From positions 1 through 64,000 of IMG/VR virus record IMGVR_UViG_3300033981_001962: a DNA stretch of 64,000 bases. One strand, given 5' to 3'. The translations under genes and the position numbers were made by a program. Positions 41,873 to 51,272 of the stretch are shown here, one piece after another (the stretch's first letter is position 1; every line of letters begins with the position of its first letter). The notes below the pieces were generated by a model that worked only from the letters and a program-made list of their open reading frames with translations, was not told where the DNA came from and made no database searches. The stretch is from a virus.

Positions 41873-44800
41873 TTAAATTTTCTTGCCTATATAATGACCT
41901 TGTATAATCGTCGATCCTATACTACGTAATAGTATAAGATAAACACCAGAAGAGAAAGTTGGTAAAGAAGTATTATACCAATCTGTTACAAACCCGCTAT
42001 CAAAAGCAACAGTTGTTGTTGAAGTTACAGTAATTTGAAGCACAACATCAACACTTCGATTTGCTGTTGTCCAACCGGTACCTTCTGTAAAGTTGACACT
42101 AGTTCCATTAAGAGTTACTGTTTGTATTTGTCGATCTACATCATAACTAATAGCAGTATTTCCGCTAACTGTTCCAAGACTGTACACAGGCGTTGGAGCA
42201 GATATGCCGTCATCTACTGTAATATATCCATTAGTATATACTTCTCCATCAGATTCTAAAGTTAGTTCATTATCAAGTCTGCTCGGACCAGAGCTGGTGA
42301 TAATTGATATTTTTGATGGTTGACTAGTATTAGATCCCCCAAGAACCCCATCCGCAGATCCTAATATTCTTCCAACAGTCTCAGCAATACCGCTAGTATT
42401 TGGTGCTGCATATATTATAGCTCCAATAGTATCGTTATTTAATAAACCAGAAGGTGAGGATTCTGTACCATTAAATCTTCTAAAGATTAATCTTCCACCC
42501 ATAGTAGCTGAAGTATTAGTATCGTAAGCAGTAATTCTTAATCCTGGAACATTACCACTATCTCCAATACTAGTATCGTAAGTAATATCCACTATTTTTG
42601 TAGAATCATTAAAAACTATACCACTTTCGGCAACTATACCTGTTGATGTTCCATCGCTAGTTAGTAATCTATTGTTACCATAATTTGTTATGGTTGTTCC
42701 ACCGCCACCAGTACCACTAGACGATATAGTATAGGTAGTTCCTGATGTTGATACTGTTACATTGCTACCAGCAACTATATTAGTTATTGGTAGCAATCCG
42801 CTTACGCTACTGTTAAAGTCCGTAATATTACTGCTGGTGTGGGTATGGCCTACAACGCTGTAGTTGCCGCTGGGCTGTAATCCAGTAACACTTACAGTAT
42901 AAATATTATTGGCAAATGACGTTGTAGCATATCCGATTCCACTAACACTAGGTAATAGTCCGCTAACGGTGCTATTAAAATCAGTAATATCACTGCTGGT
43001 ATGAGTGTGGCCGCTTAGACTAACTCCGGTTCCATTAACAGTTAATGATGTAAAACTACCACTAGCAGCATTAATAAGACCACCAGCATTCAAACCATTA
43101 CTAAAAGTATGAAGTGCGCTAATGGTTCTGTTATTATCAATATGCACATATTGGGAGTGATCATCATCGGCCAATCCGAATAAACTACCATGATCATTTT
43201 GAACAACACCAGCAACAGTAGATTGAATAGCCACTCGTATATCTAGTATACTTTGTAAGCTACTCTTTGGCGTATTTGTATAGGTAGAATTGGTTTTAAA
43301 AATTAGTCGATATAGTGGTCTTATTTCTTGTGTTGGAATATTAGTAAGATTAATATCATTCCAATTATTGTGACTCTCGGCACTATTTAAACTGCTATCC
43401 TCTCTTTGACCAACTATAGCAAGAATAGGATCATTAATATCGTTTGTTGCCACAATCCACATTGCGAAAAATCTATCGTTAGTAACGTTTGGAATTGTCC
43501 AAGTTCCCCCACTAAATAGATTGTACTGAGCGCGTGTTCCATTGTATTTTACTGGGAACGCTGTGGCAGAGTCTCTTACCCACTGTCCCGTTGAACCACT
43601 ATGATAGTAGGTAGGAATATAGGCTATTGGATTAAGTGTTTGAACAAATTCATTGGCACTATTAATTCCATTATCATTAGTAATATCTATAATTATATCT
43701 TCTTGATATAAAACACCATCAGATATATCAATTTGAGCATGACTGTTAGAGGATCCATTACCTAATAAGATGTATCCACCAATACTAAGACCATTAATAT
43801 ATTGTATGCCGAAAGTGTTGTGTATCCATTTATGAGTAACACTATCCATGCGGATTCCATGACGTTCTTCACCAAAAAATGTGCTTTGATTAATATCAGC
43901 ATTCCAATGAATATAAGCTATCGGTACATCAGTATCAAAATTAAATCCTGTTGTTTTATTATCCAATAATCCAGTGTCAGTATTAAAATGAAGATAATTT
44001 AGTGCAGTTCCAGTTGGTATAACAATACTTTCGCTTGTTGTTTTAGTAACTTTAATTCCCTCAATATAAACATCATAACTTGCTCCACTAGGAGCAATAG
44101 TAAATGTTCTGGTACTATCATTAAAGCTAATAACACTATCAAGTCTATTTACAAATCCTTGAGGTTCTAAACTAAGTTCATTAATTTCAGTGTGAAGATT
44201 ATCCAATCTTAGAGTATTAGCTGGATCGTCATATGTTAATTGAACGCCAGTGCCAGCGACTAAAAATCCACTACCTAAATTATCTTGAATAACTTCTGTT
44301 ATGACACCACTAATATCAGCATTAATAGTATAAATACCACTAGACGATGATACAGAAATACCGCTACCAGCTAATATGTCTTTAACTGGAAGTAGTCCAC
44401 TAACGGATGAATTAAAGTTTGTGATGTCATTAGTAACGTGAGAGTGACCACTAATGCTCACCACCACCCCTCCAACTGTTAAACTATCAAAATTGCCAGT
44501 TCCGCTAGGAATAGTTACTGATCCAGTGAAAATAGCTCCGCTTAAATTTGCCTTTTGTCCCAATCCACTAGCAATAGTGGTGGCAAAATTAGGATCGTCA
44601 CCTAGTGCTGCTGCTAATTCATTAAGAGTATCTAGTGTTGATGGGGCGGAGTCTATTAGGTTACTGATTTCTGTTCTAACAAATGCTGTGCTAGCAATTT
44701 GGGTAGAATTTGTTCCGCTTGGTGCTGTTGGCACAGTTGGGGTGCCACTAAAAGCGGGACTATTATTAAATACTAAATTTCCAGATCCAGTTTCATCACT

Positions 44801-46156
44801 AATTAAAGTATTAAGATTACTACTAGACGGTGTTAATAAAAAAGTTCTAGCATTAGAAGATAGATCTGTAATATCAGCTAGTTGAATAGTAGGATCACTT
44901 AATGTTACAAAATAATTTGTGCCACTATTAGTGACAACTATTCCGCTTAATCCAGTTAGTGAAGTAAAGTTAGACGGAGGAATCAATCCACTAACAGCAC
45001 TATTGAAGTCTGTGATATCAGAACTAATATGATAATGAATACCACTAGCATAAACTCCACTTGGTTGTTTACTATCTAAAGCATTTTGCAATCCCGAAAC
45101 ATCAGCTATAACATGTGAATGACCAACAACACTATAGTTACCACTTGGTTGTAGCCCACTAGCGCTAAGAGTATAGATATTATTAGCGAAAGACGATACT
45201 ATATATCCGCTGCCACTAACGCTAGGAAGGAGTCCGCTTACTCCGCTATTAAAGTCTGTTATATCACTAGTATTGTGAGAGTGTCCAATTAAACTATAGT
45301 TTCCACTTGGCTGAACGCCAGTAACAGAAATTATTAGACTGTTTCCTAAATCATTATAATTAAGATTTACATAATTACCACCCACTAATAAATTACTTAC
45401 TCTATCATCAACTTCTTCGTCAGTAAGACCAAAAGTCCCAGTAACACTAACTGTAAAATCACCAGAAACTGAAGATATTCCTATGCCGCTGCCAGCACTA
45501 ATATTCTTAACAGGAAGAAGTCCGCTAACACTAGAGTTAAAATCTGTAATATTAGAGCTTGTATGAGTATGACCATCAACGCTATAATTTCCACTAGGTT
45601 GTAGTCCTGTTACAGAAATAGTATAAAGATTATTAGAAAAAGACGAAGAGACATAGCCAGTGCCAGTTACACTTGGTAACAAACCGCTTACACTACTATT
45701 AAAATCTGTTATATCGCTACTAGTATGAGTATGAATAGCATTAGCATAATTGCCACTAGGTTGTAATCCAGTGGCAGATATTGTAGTAAATCCTGTATTA
45801 TCGTTATAATTAATATTAATATAATTTCCAGCTAATAACCCACTATTACCAATAATATCTTGTACAGCTTCTGTTAGATCAACTATACCACTAGCAGAAA
45901 TAGTTGGATTAGATAATGATACTGTATATAGTCCACTACTACTAGAGACTAAAATTCCACTACCACCAATAATATCTAGAACAGGTATTAACTCATTAAT
46001 TTCTGACGGAAGTAATGCTATACAATGATTAACTTCTACTATTGATGTATTATCATAAGTTACTATATCTATAGATGATGGCTGATCACCAATACAAGTT
46101 TCAATCTCTATGGTGTTAATATTAGGATCTAAAATTTGTACATCAAAACAGCTCAT
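41873..46156 (-). CDS. Giant repetitive tail fibre
   Basis: 1427 aa. The chain has many repeats of SSDITDFNSSVSGLLP, SVSGSGY, NNIYTVSVTGLQPSGNY, and GHTHTSS in several versions, interrupted near residues 480-560 by TAPSGTNSTQIASTAFVRTEI and LDTLNELAAALGDDPNFATTI, both common phage fibre modules. Residues 660-1030 hold a non-repetitive domain. The C-terminal 90 residues (TVTSTTTVAFDSGF) form a likely beta-rich tip. Host recognition is the probable job. Start ATG 46156 overlaps the upstream stop. Confidence 0.85.
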   Translation of the reverse strand: MSCFDVQILDPNINTIEIETCIGDQPSSIDIVTYDNTSIVEVNHCIALLPSEINELIPVLDIIGGSGILVSSSSGLYTVSLSNPTISASGIVDLTEAVQDIIGNSGLLAGNYININYNDNTGFTTISATGLQPSGNYANAIHTHTSSDITDFNSSVSGLLPSVTGTGYVSSSFSNNLYTISVTGLQPSGNYSVDGHTHTSSNITDFNSSVSGLLPVKNISAGSGIGISSVSGDFTVSVTGTFGLTDEEVDDRVSNLLVGGNYVNLNYNDLGNSLIISVTGVQPSGNYSLIGHSHNTSDITDFNSGVSGLLPSVSGSGYIVSSFANNIYTLSASGLQPSGNYSVVGHSHVIADVSGLQNALDSKQPSGVYASGIHYHISSDITDFNSAVSGLIPPSNFTSLTGLSGIVVTNSGTNYFVTLSDPTIQLADITDLSSNARTFLLTPSSSNLNTLISDETGSGNLVFNNSPAFSGTPTVPTAPSGTNSTQIASTAFVRTEISNLIDSAPSTLDTLNELAAALGDDPNFATTIASGLGQKANLSGAIFTGSVTIPSGTGNFDSLTVGGVVVSISGHSHVTNDITNFNSSVSGLLPVKDILAGSGISVSSSSGIYTINADISGVITEVIQDNLGSGFLVAGTGVQLTYDDPANTLRLDNLHTEINELSLEPQGFVNRLDSVISFNDSTRTFTIAPSGASYDVYIEGIKVTKTTSESIVIPTGTALNYLHFNTDTGLLDNKTTGFNFDTDVPIAYIHWNADINQSTFFGEERHGIRMDSVTHKWIHNTFGIQYINGLSIGGYILLGNGSSNSHAQIDISDGVLYQEDIIIDITNDNGINSANEFVQTLNPIAYIPTYYHSGSTGQWVRDSATAFPVKYNGTRAQYNLFSGGTWTIPNVTNDRFFAMWIVATNDINDPILAIVGQREDSSLNSAESHNNWNDINLTNIPTQEIRPLYRLIFKTNSTYTNTPKSSLQSILDIRVAIQSTVAGVVQNDHGSLFGLADDDHSQYVHIDNNRTISALHTFSNGLNAGGLINAASGSFTSLTVNGTGVSLSGHTHTSSDITDFNSTVSGLLPSVSGIGYATTSFANNIYTVSVTGLQPSGNYSVVGHTHTSSNITDFNSSVSGLLPITNIVAGSNVTVSTSGTTYTISSSGTGGGGTTITNYGNNRLLTSDGTSTGIVAESGIVFNDSTKIVDITYDTSIGDSGNVPGLRITAYDTNTSATMGGRLIFRRFNGTESSPSGLLNNDTIGAIIYAAPNTSGIAETVGRILGSADGVLGGSNTSQPSKISIITSSGPSRLDNELTLESDGEVYTNGYITVDDGISAPTPVYSLGTVSGNTAISYDVDRQIQTVTLNGTSVNFTEGTGWTTANRSVDVVLQITVTSTTTVAFDSGFVTDWYNTSLPTFSSGVYLILLRSIGSTIIQGHYIGKKI

Positions 46157-46557
46157 AATGCGCAGTCTAGTAATGTTGTTGATTGACTAAATCGTTTAAT
46201 AATAGTAATGGTTCCATATAAAACTCGTATAGTATATTTACCTCCACCAACATATAGATCCTGTGGACTTTGTAATTCTAGATCATATTTAGCAGAATTA
46301 AAGTTGTAGTCATTGGTGGCTTCTGCGGGAATTAATAGATTAATAGTTCCTTGAGGGCCGTCAATAGTAAATTTATATTCATCAAAATTAGTTTCTAAAC
46401 TACTAAATACTTTATATTCATCGCTACCTATTTTCATGGTTAGTCTAGCACAATAATTGGTTAAGTCTATTATATTACCATCGCTATCTTTATATGTTAG
46501 ACTTAACCTGAACGAAGACCCTTGTTCAATGTTAAAATTATATTGAGTTGCTGCCAT
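46153..46557 (-). CDS. Baseplate or fibre-base beta-sandwich protein
   Basis: 134 aa. NFNIEQGSSFRLSLTYKDSDGNIIDLT and CARLTMKIGS, then YDLELQSPQ and GGKYTIRVLYG are the pattern of BppU-like/Ig-like phage structural domains that describe a polarisable extension of the baseplate. It directly precedes the giant fibre in transcription, which suits a linking role. Confidence 0.65.
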   Translation of the reverse strand: MAATQYNFNIEQGSSFRLSLTYKDSDGNIIDLTNYCARLTMKIGSDEYKVFSSLETNFDEYKFTIDGPQGTINLLIPAEATNDYNFNSAKYDLELQSPQDLYVGGGKYTIRVLYGTITIIKRFSQSTTLLDCAL

Positions 46558-46878
46558 TTAATTTCTTTCTATTCTATCTTCTAGGGCTTCTAGTGTTTTA
46601 CCAAGTGTTGCTATTTGCACCTTCAATTCATTCATTACTTCAGTATTACGCTGTAAAGCATTAGCAAAAGCTGCCTGAGTTTCTTTATTAGTCGCTAATC
46701 GTTCCATAATAAATTGACGATCTTGAAGATATGGACTATCATTTTTAATAATCTCAGTCACTTCTGCTTTAGTGACCATATTTTTACCAATAGTAAACCA
46801 AAAACCAAGCATTGTTATTATAATGCCTATACTTGTTGTAGCGATATTTTCCCAAAAATGAATTATTGTTTCATTCAT
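46558..46878 (-). CDS. Membrane protein with coiled coil
   Basis: 106 aa. N-terminal transmembrane helix TTSIGIIITMLGFWFTIG (residues 14-31), then a long helical, heptad-like C-terminal part (KETQAAFANALQRNTEVMNELKVQ shortened). This layout fits an i-spanin-like or holin-associated lysis protein, or a tail anchoring protein. AAAGGG stands six bases before ATG 46878. Confidence 0.55.
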   Translation of the reverse strand: MNETIIHFWENIATTSIGIIITMLGFWFTIGKNMVTKAEVTEIIKNDSPYLQDRQFIMERLATNKETQAAFANALQRNTEVMNELKVQIATLGKTLEALEDRIERN

Positions 46879-46895
46879 ATATTACCCTTTAATTA

Positions 46896-46932
46896 AATAA
46901 GCCAACGACACACATGGTATCATTGGCTTATT
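46896..46932 (-). terminator. Hairpin after the 46961-47485 gene
   Basis: A near-perfect inverted repeat pairs 46896-46908 with 46920-46932 with one mismatch and an 11-base loop; on the minus strand it is followed by TTTAATT. It probably ends the short structural transcript. Confidence 0.65.
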
Positions 46933-46960
46933 ATGATGTAAGTGTCGTAAGTTATTTAAC

Positions 46961-47485
46961 TTAGTTTGTTTTTGCCTTGTAATCATCTTGAACAGGAACT
47001 GGTGCTCCGGTTTTGTACTGTAGTTCACCAGGATATGCTCTACTTGGATTAGCAGCATCATCAGTAGCGAAAGTATCAACAGCAACAACAGGATTCGTAC
47101 CAAATGTGCCTGTGTAAATATTCCATTCACCAGCACGAATAGCTGTAGTTAATCTGCGTGTTCTTACAGATTGAATACTATGAATACTACGAATATTACC
47201 AGGAACTGCGGCACCGCTTAATAAATATGTATTACTCACACCAGATAAAGTTTTTGTAACTCTTTTTGCTACTGGTTTTTGATTACTGTAAGAAAATGTA
47301 CCGGCACTTAAGGCTTTATCAGCGTCATTATTATCGACTACTGATGAACCAAAAACGCCAACATTAGAGTAGCCTAAATCAACACTGTTAAGAACAGAGG
47401 TTGAACCACCCTTGAGTACTGATCCGCCATTATTATCTGTTGAAGATGCTGTTACAGCACTACCATTTACTTGTTGAGTTGCCAT
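46961..47485 (-). CDS. Probable virion structural protein
   Basis: 174 aa, rich in Ser, Thr, Val, Gly and Ala: NGSAVTASSTDNNGGSVLKGGST, then YLLSGAAVPGNIRSIHSIQ and VRTRRLTTAIRAGEWN. It has a strong ribosome site (AAGGAG), a clean intergenic region on both sides and its own terminator, which suggests high independent expression, as for head-decoration or major tail proteins. No family was recognised. Confidence 0.6.
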   Translation of the reverse strand: MATQQVNGSAVTASSTDNNGGSVLKGGSTSVLNSVDLGYSNVGVFGSSVVDNNDADKALSAGTFSYSNQKPVAKRVTKTLSGVSNTYLLSGAAVPGNIRSIHSIQSVRTRRLTTAIRAGEWNIYTGTFGTNPVVAVDTFATDDAANPSRAYPGELQYKTGAPVPVQDDYKAKTN

Positions 47486-47552
47486 TATATATTTGCTCCT
47501 TATAAGGTATTACAGATCTTAATACACATTTTTGGAATTTAGCTAAATTATT

Positions 47553-48215
47553 TTATTTTTCATAAAAATAGCCAATTAAATCTGGTATAATATTTAAAGT
47601 ACTAATTCGTACACAAGAAATATTATTTTTTTTTAATTTTTCGAAATGGTCTTTATTCCATATATTTCCAGAAAATATAGTTGTAATATTACTTTTTTGA
47701 TTAAGTAGAATAGTGGCTATAATATTATCGTCAATATTATCTAACATATATCCTGTGGATGGATATACATAATTAATATTGTGTTCTTTCAGAATATTAC
47801 AGGCTTTGATAAGAGATTGATGTGTGAATGTTCTGTATTCTAAATAAAAAAATAATTCTACATTATTATCATCACAGATTTGTTTATTTAGCTTAATATC
47901 TGTTTTGATTTTATCGTATTTTCTATTAGCTAATAAATTATTGGGAAATACTAATTCTATTTTTTGAGCACCATTATTGATAGCATTAAGTACTGCGGAG
48001 CTTCTGCTTTTAGTGTCAGAAATACCTAAAGGATAGTCGATAGCATTGGATACTTTGATATTTGTATCTTTAAGTATATTTCTACAGAGTTTAGTATAAA
48101 AATATGGTATTGATATATAACTAATATGAGTAAGATCTTTGATTTTTTCTATATTTAGTTTTATTTCATTTTCATCTGTATCAGTACTATACGATGCGTA
48201 TTCTATATATTTCAT
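47553..48215 (-). CDS. DeoC-like aldolase fold protein lacking both catalytic lysines
   Basis: 220 aa. TIM-barrel landmarks of deoxyribose-phosphate aldolase are clear: NAIDYPLGISDTKSRSSAV, GAQKIELVFPNNLL and YVYPSTGYML. However, the Schiff-base lysine of the FIKTSTG motif is tyrosine here, the second lysine (GFKPAGG in E. coli) is serine in a IFSGNIW segment, and the Asp of VDVVF is Glu. The fold is kept but the classic chemistry is unlikely. It may bind a ligand, act in regulation, or use another mechanism. It overlaps the ClpP-like gene by four bases. Confidence 0.75.
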   Translation of the reverse strand: MKYIEYASYSTDTDENEIKLNIEKIKDLTHISYISIPYFYTKLCRNILKDTNIKVSNAIDYPLGISDTKSRSSAVLNAINNGAQKIELVFPNNLLANRKYDKIKTDIKLNKQICDDNNVELFFYLEYRTFTHQSLIKACNILKEHNINYVYPSTGYMLDNIDDNIIATILLNQKSNITTIFSGNIWNKDHFEKLKKNNISCVRISTLNIIPDLIGYFYEK

Positions 48216-48892
48216 GTTTTTTTGATAATATTTTTAATAGAATCTATACTAGGATATTTTTTTGTACCAAATATACCATCGGCAAAACCATACCTTACAG
48301 CTTCTTCAGCAGTTAATATCCAATCTCTTTTGGTTGCCAATTGACTAACAATATGTTTTCTGGCCATCATGCGTTTCCAATTTTTTTCTTTAGATATACT
48401 ACTATTCATACACTTTTCTGTAAATATATCTATCATCTTTTCGCTCTCTTTATCGCTCCATTGCACCATACTTAAAGCTGCTTTGTGTTCATTATCAATA
48501 CTTAAAGAACCATAATGTATTAAAAAATTTGTATTTGGCATCAGTATTCTAAGATCAGCAGCTTGTAATAATACGCTGCTGCTGGATTCAACTTTTGCCG
48601 CTGCAATAATTATTACTTTGCTTTTACTGGCTTTAATTGAATCATATATACCTAGACAATCTTGCCAATCTCCACCGGGTAAATGCATATGTACTAATAT
48701 TGGTTCTAGAGATAATGTATTCAAATATCTCAGATTTTTTTCAAAAATTACAGCAGATCTATAATCTACGCCGGTTTCTTCATCATCAGATAAATATGAA
48801 TGTAAATATAGTTCTCTATTTTTAACATCTATATTATAAGAGTGGATGAGATTTAGATCGTTATCTTGCTCTTTATTGGTTGAATTTGACAT
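48212..48892 (-). CDS. ClpP-like serine protease
   Basis: 226 aa. The triad is complete: Ser in KVESSSSVLLQAA, His in TNFLIHYGSLS, and Asp in ATKRDWILTAEEA. HMHLPGGDWQDCLGIYDSI is the family oxyanion and GG loop. Phage ClpP-like proteases often serve as head maturation proteases; no capsid gene lies in the window, so a cellular ClpP-interfering role is also possible. It ends next to the DeoC-like gene, and its start follows the upstream stop directly. Confidence 0.8.
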   Translation of the reverse strand: MSNSTNKEQDNDLNLIHSYNIDVKNRELYLHSYLSDDEETGVDYRSAVIFEKNLRYLNTLSLEPILVHMHLPGGDWQDCLGIYDSIKASKSKVIIIAAAKVESSSSVLLQAADLRILMPNTNFLIHYGSLSIDNEHKAALSMVQWSDKESEKMIDIFTEKCMNSSISKEKNWKRMMARKHIVSQLATKRDWILTAEEAVRYGFADGIFGTKKYPSIDSIKNIIKKT

Positions 48893-49303
48893 TTAGTACT
48901 CTAGTATTTGGTAAACATTATTATTTACATCTCTCATAACTTCAGAATCATTGAAAGCTTTTCCGACACTAATTCTAAAACGATATTTTGTAAAAACATC
49001 TAATGTCTCTATGCCATCAGTTGATTCAATTGCGTCTGAAATTTTTTTAGTTATGCTAAAATTTGTATGACCATTCCAGAAATTAAAAATTTTACCAGAA
49101 GCGGTTTGTTCGTTGTAGGAAATTGCCCCAAATGGCGTAATAATCATTTTGATTTTCTGTTCTGGTTTATATTTATTATTAATTTGATCATCATATGAGT
49201 CTGAATATTGGTCCTCTTCATTTATTTCATCATTATCAAAACCAAGAGGATCAATCCATTTTTCCCATATAATTTTTGGTTCAAATTTATTGTTGATTAC
49301 CAT
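48893..49303 (-). CDS. Hypothetical protein
   Basis: About 136 aa from ATG 49303; a longer frame to 49363 would overlap the upstream gene by 77 bases. Features: NNKFEPKIIWEKWIDPLGF, an acidic stretch (DEINEEDQYSD), and KMIITPFGAISYNEQTASG, then FNFWNGHTNFSIT. Phage structural or accessory protein of unknown role, in a short operon with the protease and sigma factor. Confidence 0.55.
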   Translation of the reverse strand: MVINNKFEPKIIWEKWIDPLGFDNDEINEEDQYSDSYDDQINNKYKPEQKIKMIITPFGAISYNEQTASGKIFNFWNGHTNFSITKKISDAIESTDGIETLDVFTKYRFRISVGKAFNDSEVMRDVNNNVYQILEY

Positions 49304-49667
49304 TAATATACCTAGTAAAAACTTTAGATGGCAATATAAATGCTTGGTCTTTTTGCTCATCATTAGATACTATTTTTTGCTCTAACATAATTAATAATAA
49401 TAGTATATTTTCAATTGCGGTTTTATTTTTATAATTGATCTTATCTAAGATAATTGATATTATTTGATTTTTTAATTTACCACTATTAATTATATGCAAA
49501 AATTCTGCACAGTCTTCTTGAGCAGTTCCGATCACATTATTAATTTTATCTTCATTGATATTAACTATTAGATCTATTTGTTTATCTGATTTCAAAGAGA
49601 TCAAAATATTACATATATTATCGTCCTTGTCATATCTAGCAAAAAATTTTTTAATCAGATTGATCAT
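49287..49667 (-). CDS. Hypothetical protein
   Basis: 126 aa. Alternating charged and hydrophobic segments, with a helical LLLLIMLEQKIVSNDEQKDQA near residue 85 that is not a clear membrane helix. ICNILISLKSDKQIDLIVNINEDK suggests an alpha/beta sheet at the start. Overlaps both neighbours by 4 and 17 bases. Confidence 0.5.
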   Translation of the reverse strand: MINLIKKFFARYDKDDNICNILISLKSDKQIDLIVNINEDKINNVIGTAQEDCAEFLHIINSGKLKNQIISIILDKINYKNKTAIENILLLLIMLEQKIVSNDEQKDQAFILPSKVFTRYINGNQQ

Positions 49668-50095
49668 AGACTATTTTGTAGAATAGAGTCTATTATACCG
49701 TATACTGGCTGGCTAACTTTATCTTGAATTGAATATTTAAATTTTAACCAATTAAAATTGGGATCAACTATATCCAGCTTTTGTATAACTATACCGCATA
49801 ATAAAAATAAATCGTGGTCTAAATCATAAATTTGATGAGTATCAATTTCTTTAATATAATCAATCAATAATTCATTTTTAATATCAAGACCAGAGACTAT
49901 TACTTGCTCTATAAATTTTATTACTTTAGAATCAAAAATGGATTTGACATTATATCTAATCTCATTCAAGATATATCTTGGGCTTTCCAGTTTATATATT
50001 GGAAATATAATTTTTTCTTTATCTAATGATAAAATATAGCTTTGTTTTTCTTTTTCATCAGCCGTAACAACACAATAAACTACAAAAACATTCAT
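49664..50095 (-). CDS. Hypothetical protein
   Basis: 143 aa. FVVYCVVTADEKEKQSYIL, ILNEIRYNVKSIFDSK and a helical C-terminus with LDHDLFLLCGIVIQKLD. Not recognised. It overlaps the sigma-factor gene by four bases, so its translation is linked with it. Confidence 0.5.
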   Translation of the reverse strand: MNVFVVYCVVTADEKEKQSYILSLDKEKIIFPIYKLESPRYILNEIRYNVKSIFDSKVIKFIEQVIVSGLDIKNELLIDYIKEIDTHQIYDLDHDLFLLCGIVIQKLDIVDPNFNWLKFKYSIQDKVSQPVYGIIDSILQNSL

Positions 50096-50733
50096 GATAA
50101 CTTTCTGATTTTTTCTATGGCCGATTTGATGCTTTGTCTAATAGCCTCTCTAGTTACATTAAATTGTTTGCCAATATTTTCAAGTGTTTGATTTTCTAAA
50201 TAATACATTCTTAAATGTTGTTTTTGTTTTTCAGATAAAATATCGGAAGAAAATAAGTCATCTATTAATTTAGATGCTATATTTTTATTTTCTGAATCAA
50301 TCAAAATTTCAATAGGCTCTGTCTGGTTTGTATCTTCAATTAAGTTAATAATTTCTAAATCTTCATTTTTATTTGACAGTAGAGACATAGTATAACATTT
50401 ATTGTTTTTACTGTGTTTATACTTTTTGGTTATATATGTTTGAATTGCCCAAATAGCACATTGATTTCTATACGAATACAGATTTTTATATTGTTTAGTA
50501 TTGTCACTATCATTCTGTTTCCATCTCCAATCCCCCATCATAATAGCATTTGCAACAAAAGATATTGCATCTTCATTGGTTAACATTTCTTTAGATAAAC
50601 CAATAAAAAATGTAGGAGCTAATTTTGCTATAATTTTTTGAGCTAAATTAACATAAAAATCTAAAGATTCAAACTTAATATCATTATGGTCTTTATATAG
50701 TATCTTTTGTTTACCAATAGCTGGTATAATCAT
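50092..50733 (-). CDS. Sigma70-family RNA polymerase sigma factor
   Basis: 213 aa. The C-terminal 60 residues are sigma region 4: ILSEKQKQHLRMYYLENQ, then TLENIGKQFNVTREAIRQ (helix-turn-helix) and a final IEKIRKL. Residues 60-120 (YSYRNQCAIWAIQTYITKKYK) may be a divergent region 2. It probably redirects host RNA polymerase to phage middle or late promoters. A short AT-only inverted repeat lies just upstream (50740-50775). Confidence 0.8.
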   Translation of the reverse strand: MIIPAIGKQKILYKDHNDIKFESLDFYVNLAQKIIAKLAPTFFIGLSKEMLTNEDAISFVANAIMMGDWRWKQNDSDNTKQYKNLYSYRNQCAIWAIQTYITKKYKHSKNNKCYTMSLLSNKNEDLEIINLIEDTNQTEPIEILIDSENKNIASKLIDDLFSSDILSEKQKQHLRMYYLENQTLENIGKQFNVTREAIRQSIKSAIEKIRKLS

Positions 50734-50783
50734 TTATTGTCCTTTAATAGAATAGGTCCTAATTATTATTTAGATAATAATTA

Positions 50784-51251
50784 TTATTTTGTTAATTTCT
50801 TCCACTGATCAGGATCTGGTCTATCTTTATCCCCAGGCTTTGCGGGTTTGTATTTTTTACCCATTCGTTCTTTTTTCTTTCTTATATTTTCCCATAAACC
50901 GGGTTTTGATCCACCTTCAGAAGTATCGGCAGATTCTGCGACGTACATGACAAAATCGTGAATGCTTCTCATTTGATCCTCAACAACAGCGATCATACCC
51001 TGTAGGTGGGCTGCTGTCAAATTTTCGCTGACCGTTGGATTGTCTAGACTACTCAGTATACTCTTGGCGTGTTGCATAATAGCATTTAATGATCCTATAT
51101 TCATATCATAAAAATCTTTCTTATATTCCATAAGTTCCATTTCTGGACTTTCTTCTTCCATTTCTTCAACTTTGGTAAAATCACCATCTTCAGATTTTGT
51201 TTTTAGACTTTGATTAACGGAATTGAGTATGTCTTTAAATCGTTCGTTCAT
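50784..51251 (-). CDS. Conserved phage protein of the virion region
   Basis: 155 aa. Residues 50-110 (SLNAIMQHAKSILSSLDNP, LTAAHLQGMIAVVEDQMRSI) form a helical bundle and the tail has KPGLWENIRKKKERMGKKYKP and DRPDPDQW, a block common to phage proteins encoded near head or tail genes. Function unknown; the tail is typical of scaffolding-like or prohead core proteins, which is a guess. Confidence 0.6.
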   Translation of the reverse strand: MNERFKDILNSVNQSLKTKSEDGDFTKVEEMEEESPEMELMEYKKDFYDMNIGSLNAIMQHAKSILSSLDNPTVSENLTAAHLQGMIAVVEDQMRSIHDFVMYVAESADTSEGGSKPGLWENIRKKKERMGKKYKPAKPGDKDRPDPDQWKKLTK

Positions 51252-51272
51252 TGTGTAGCCTTTCTTATATTG

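Noticed and set aside
50740-50775. AT-only inverted repeat before the sigma-factor gene as a terminator
   Set aside because: The stem has no GC pairs and no clear T-run follows, so it is weak as a terminator; it may only reflect base composition.
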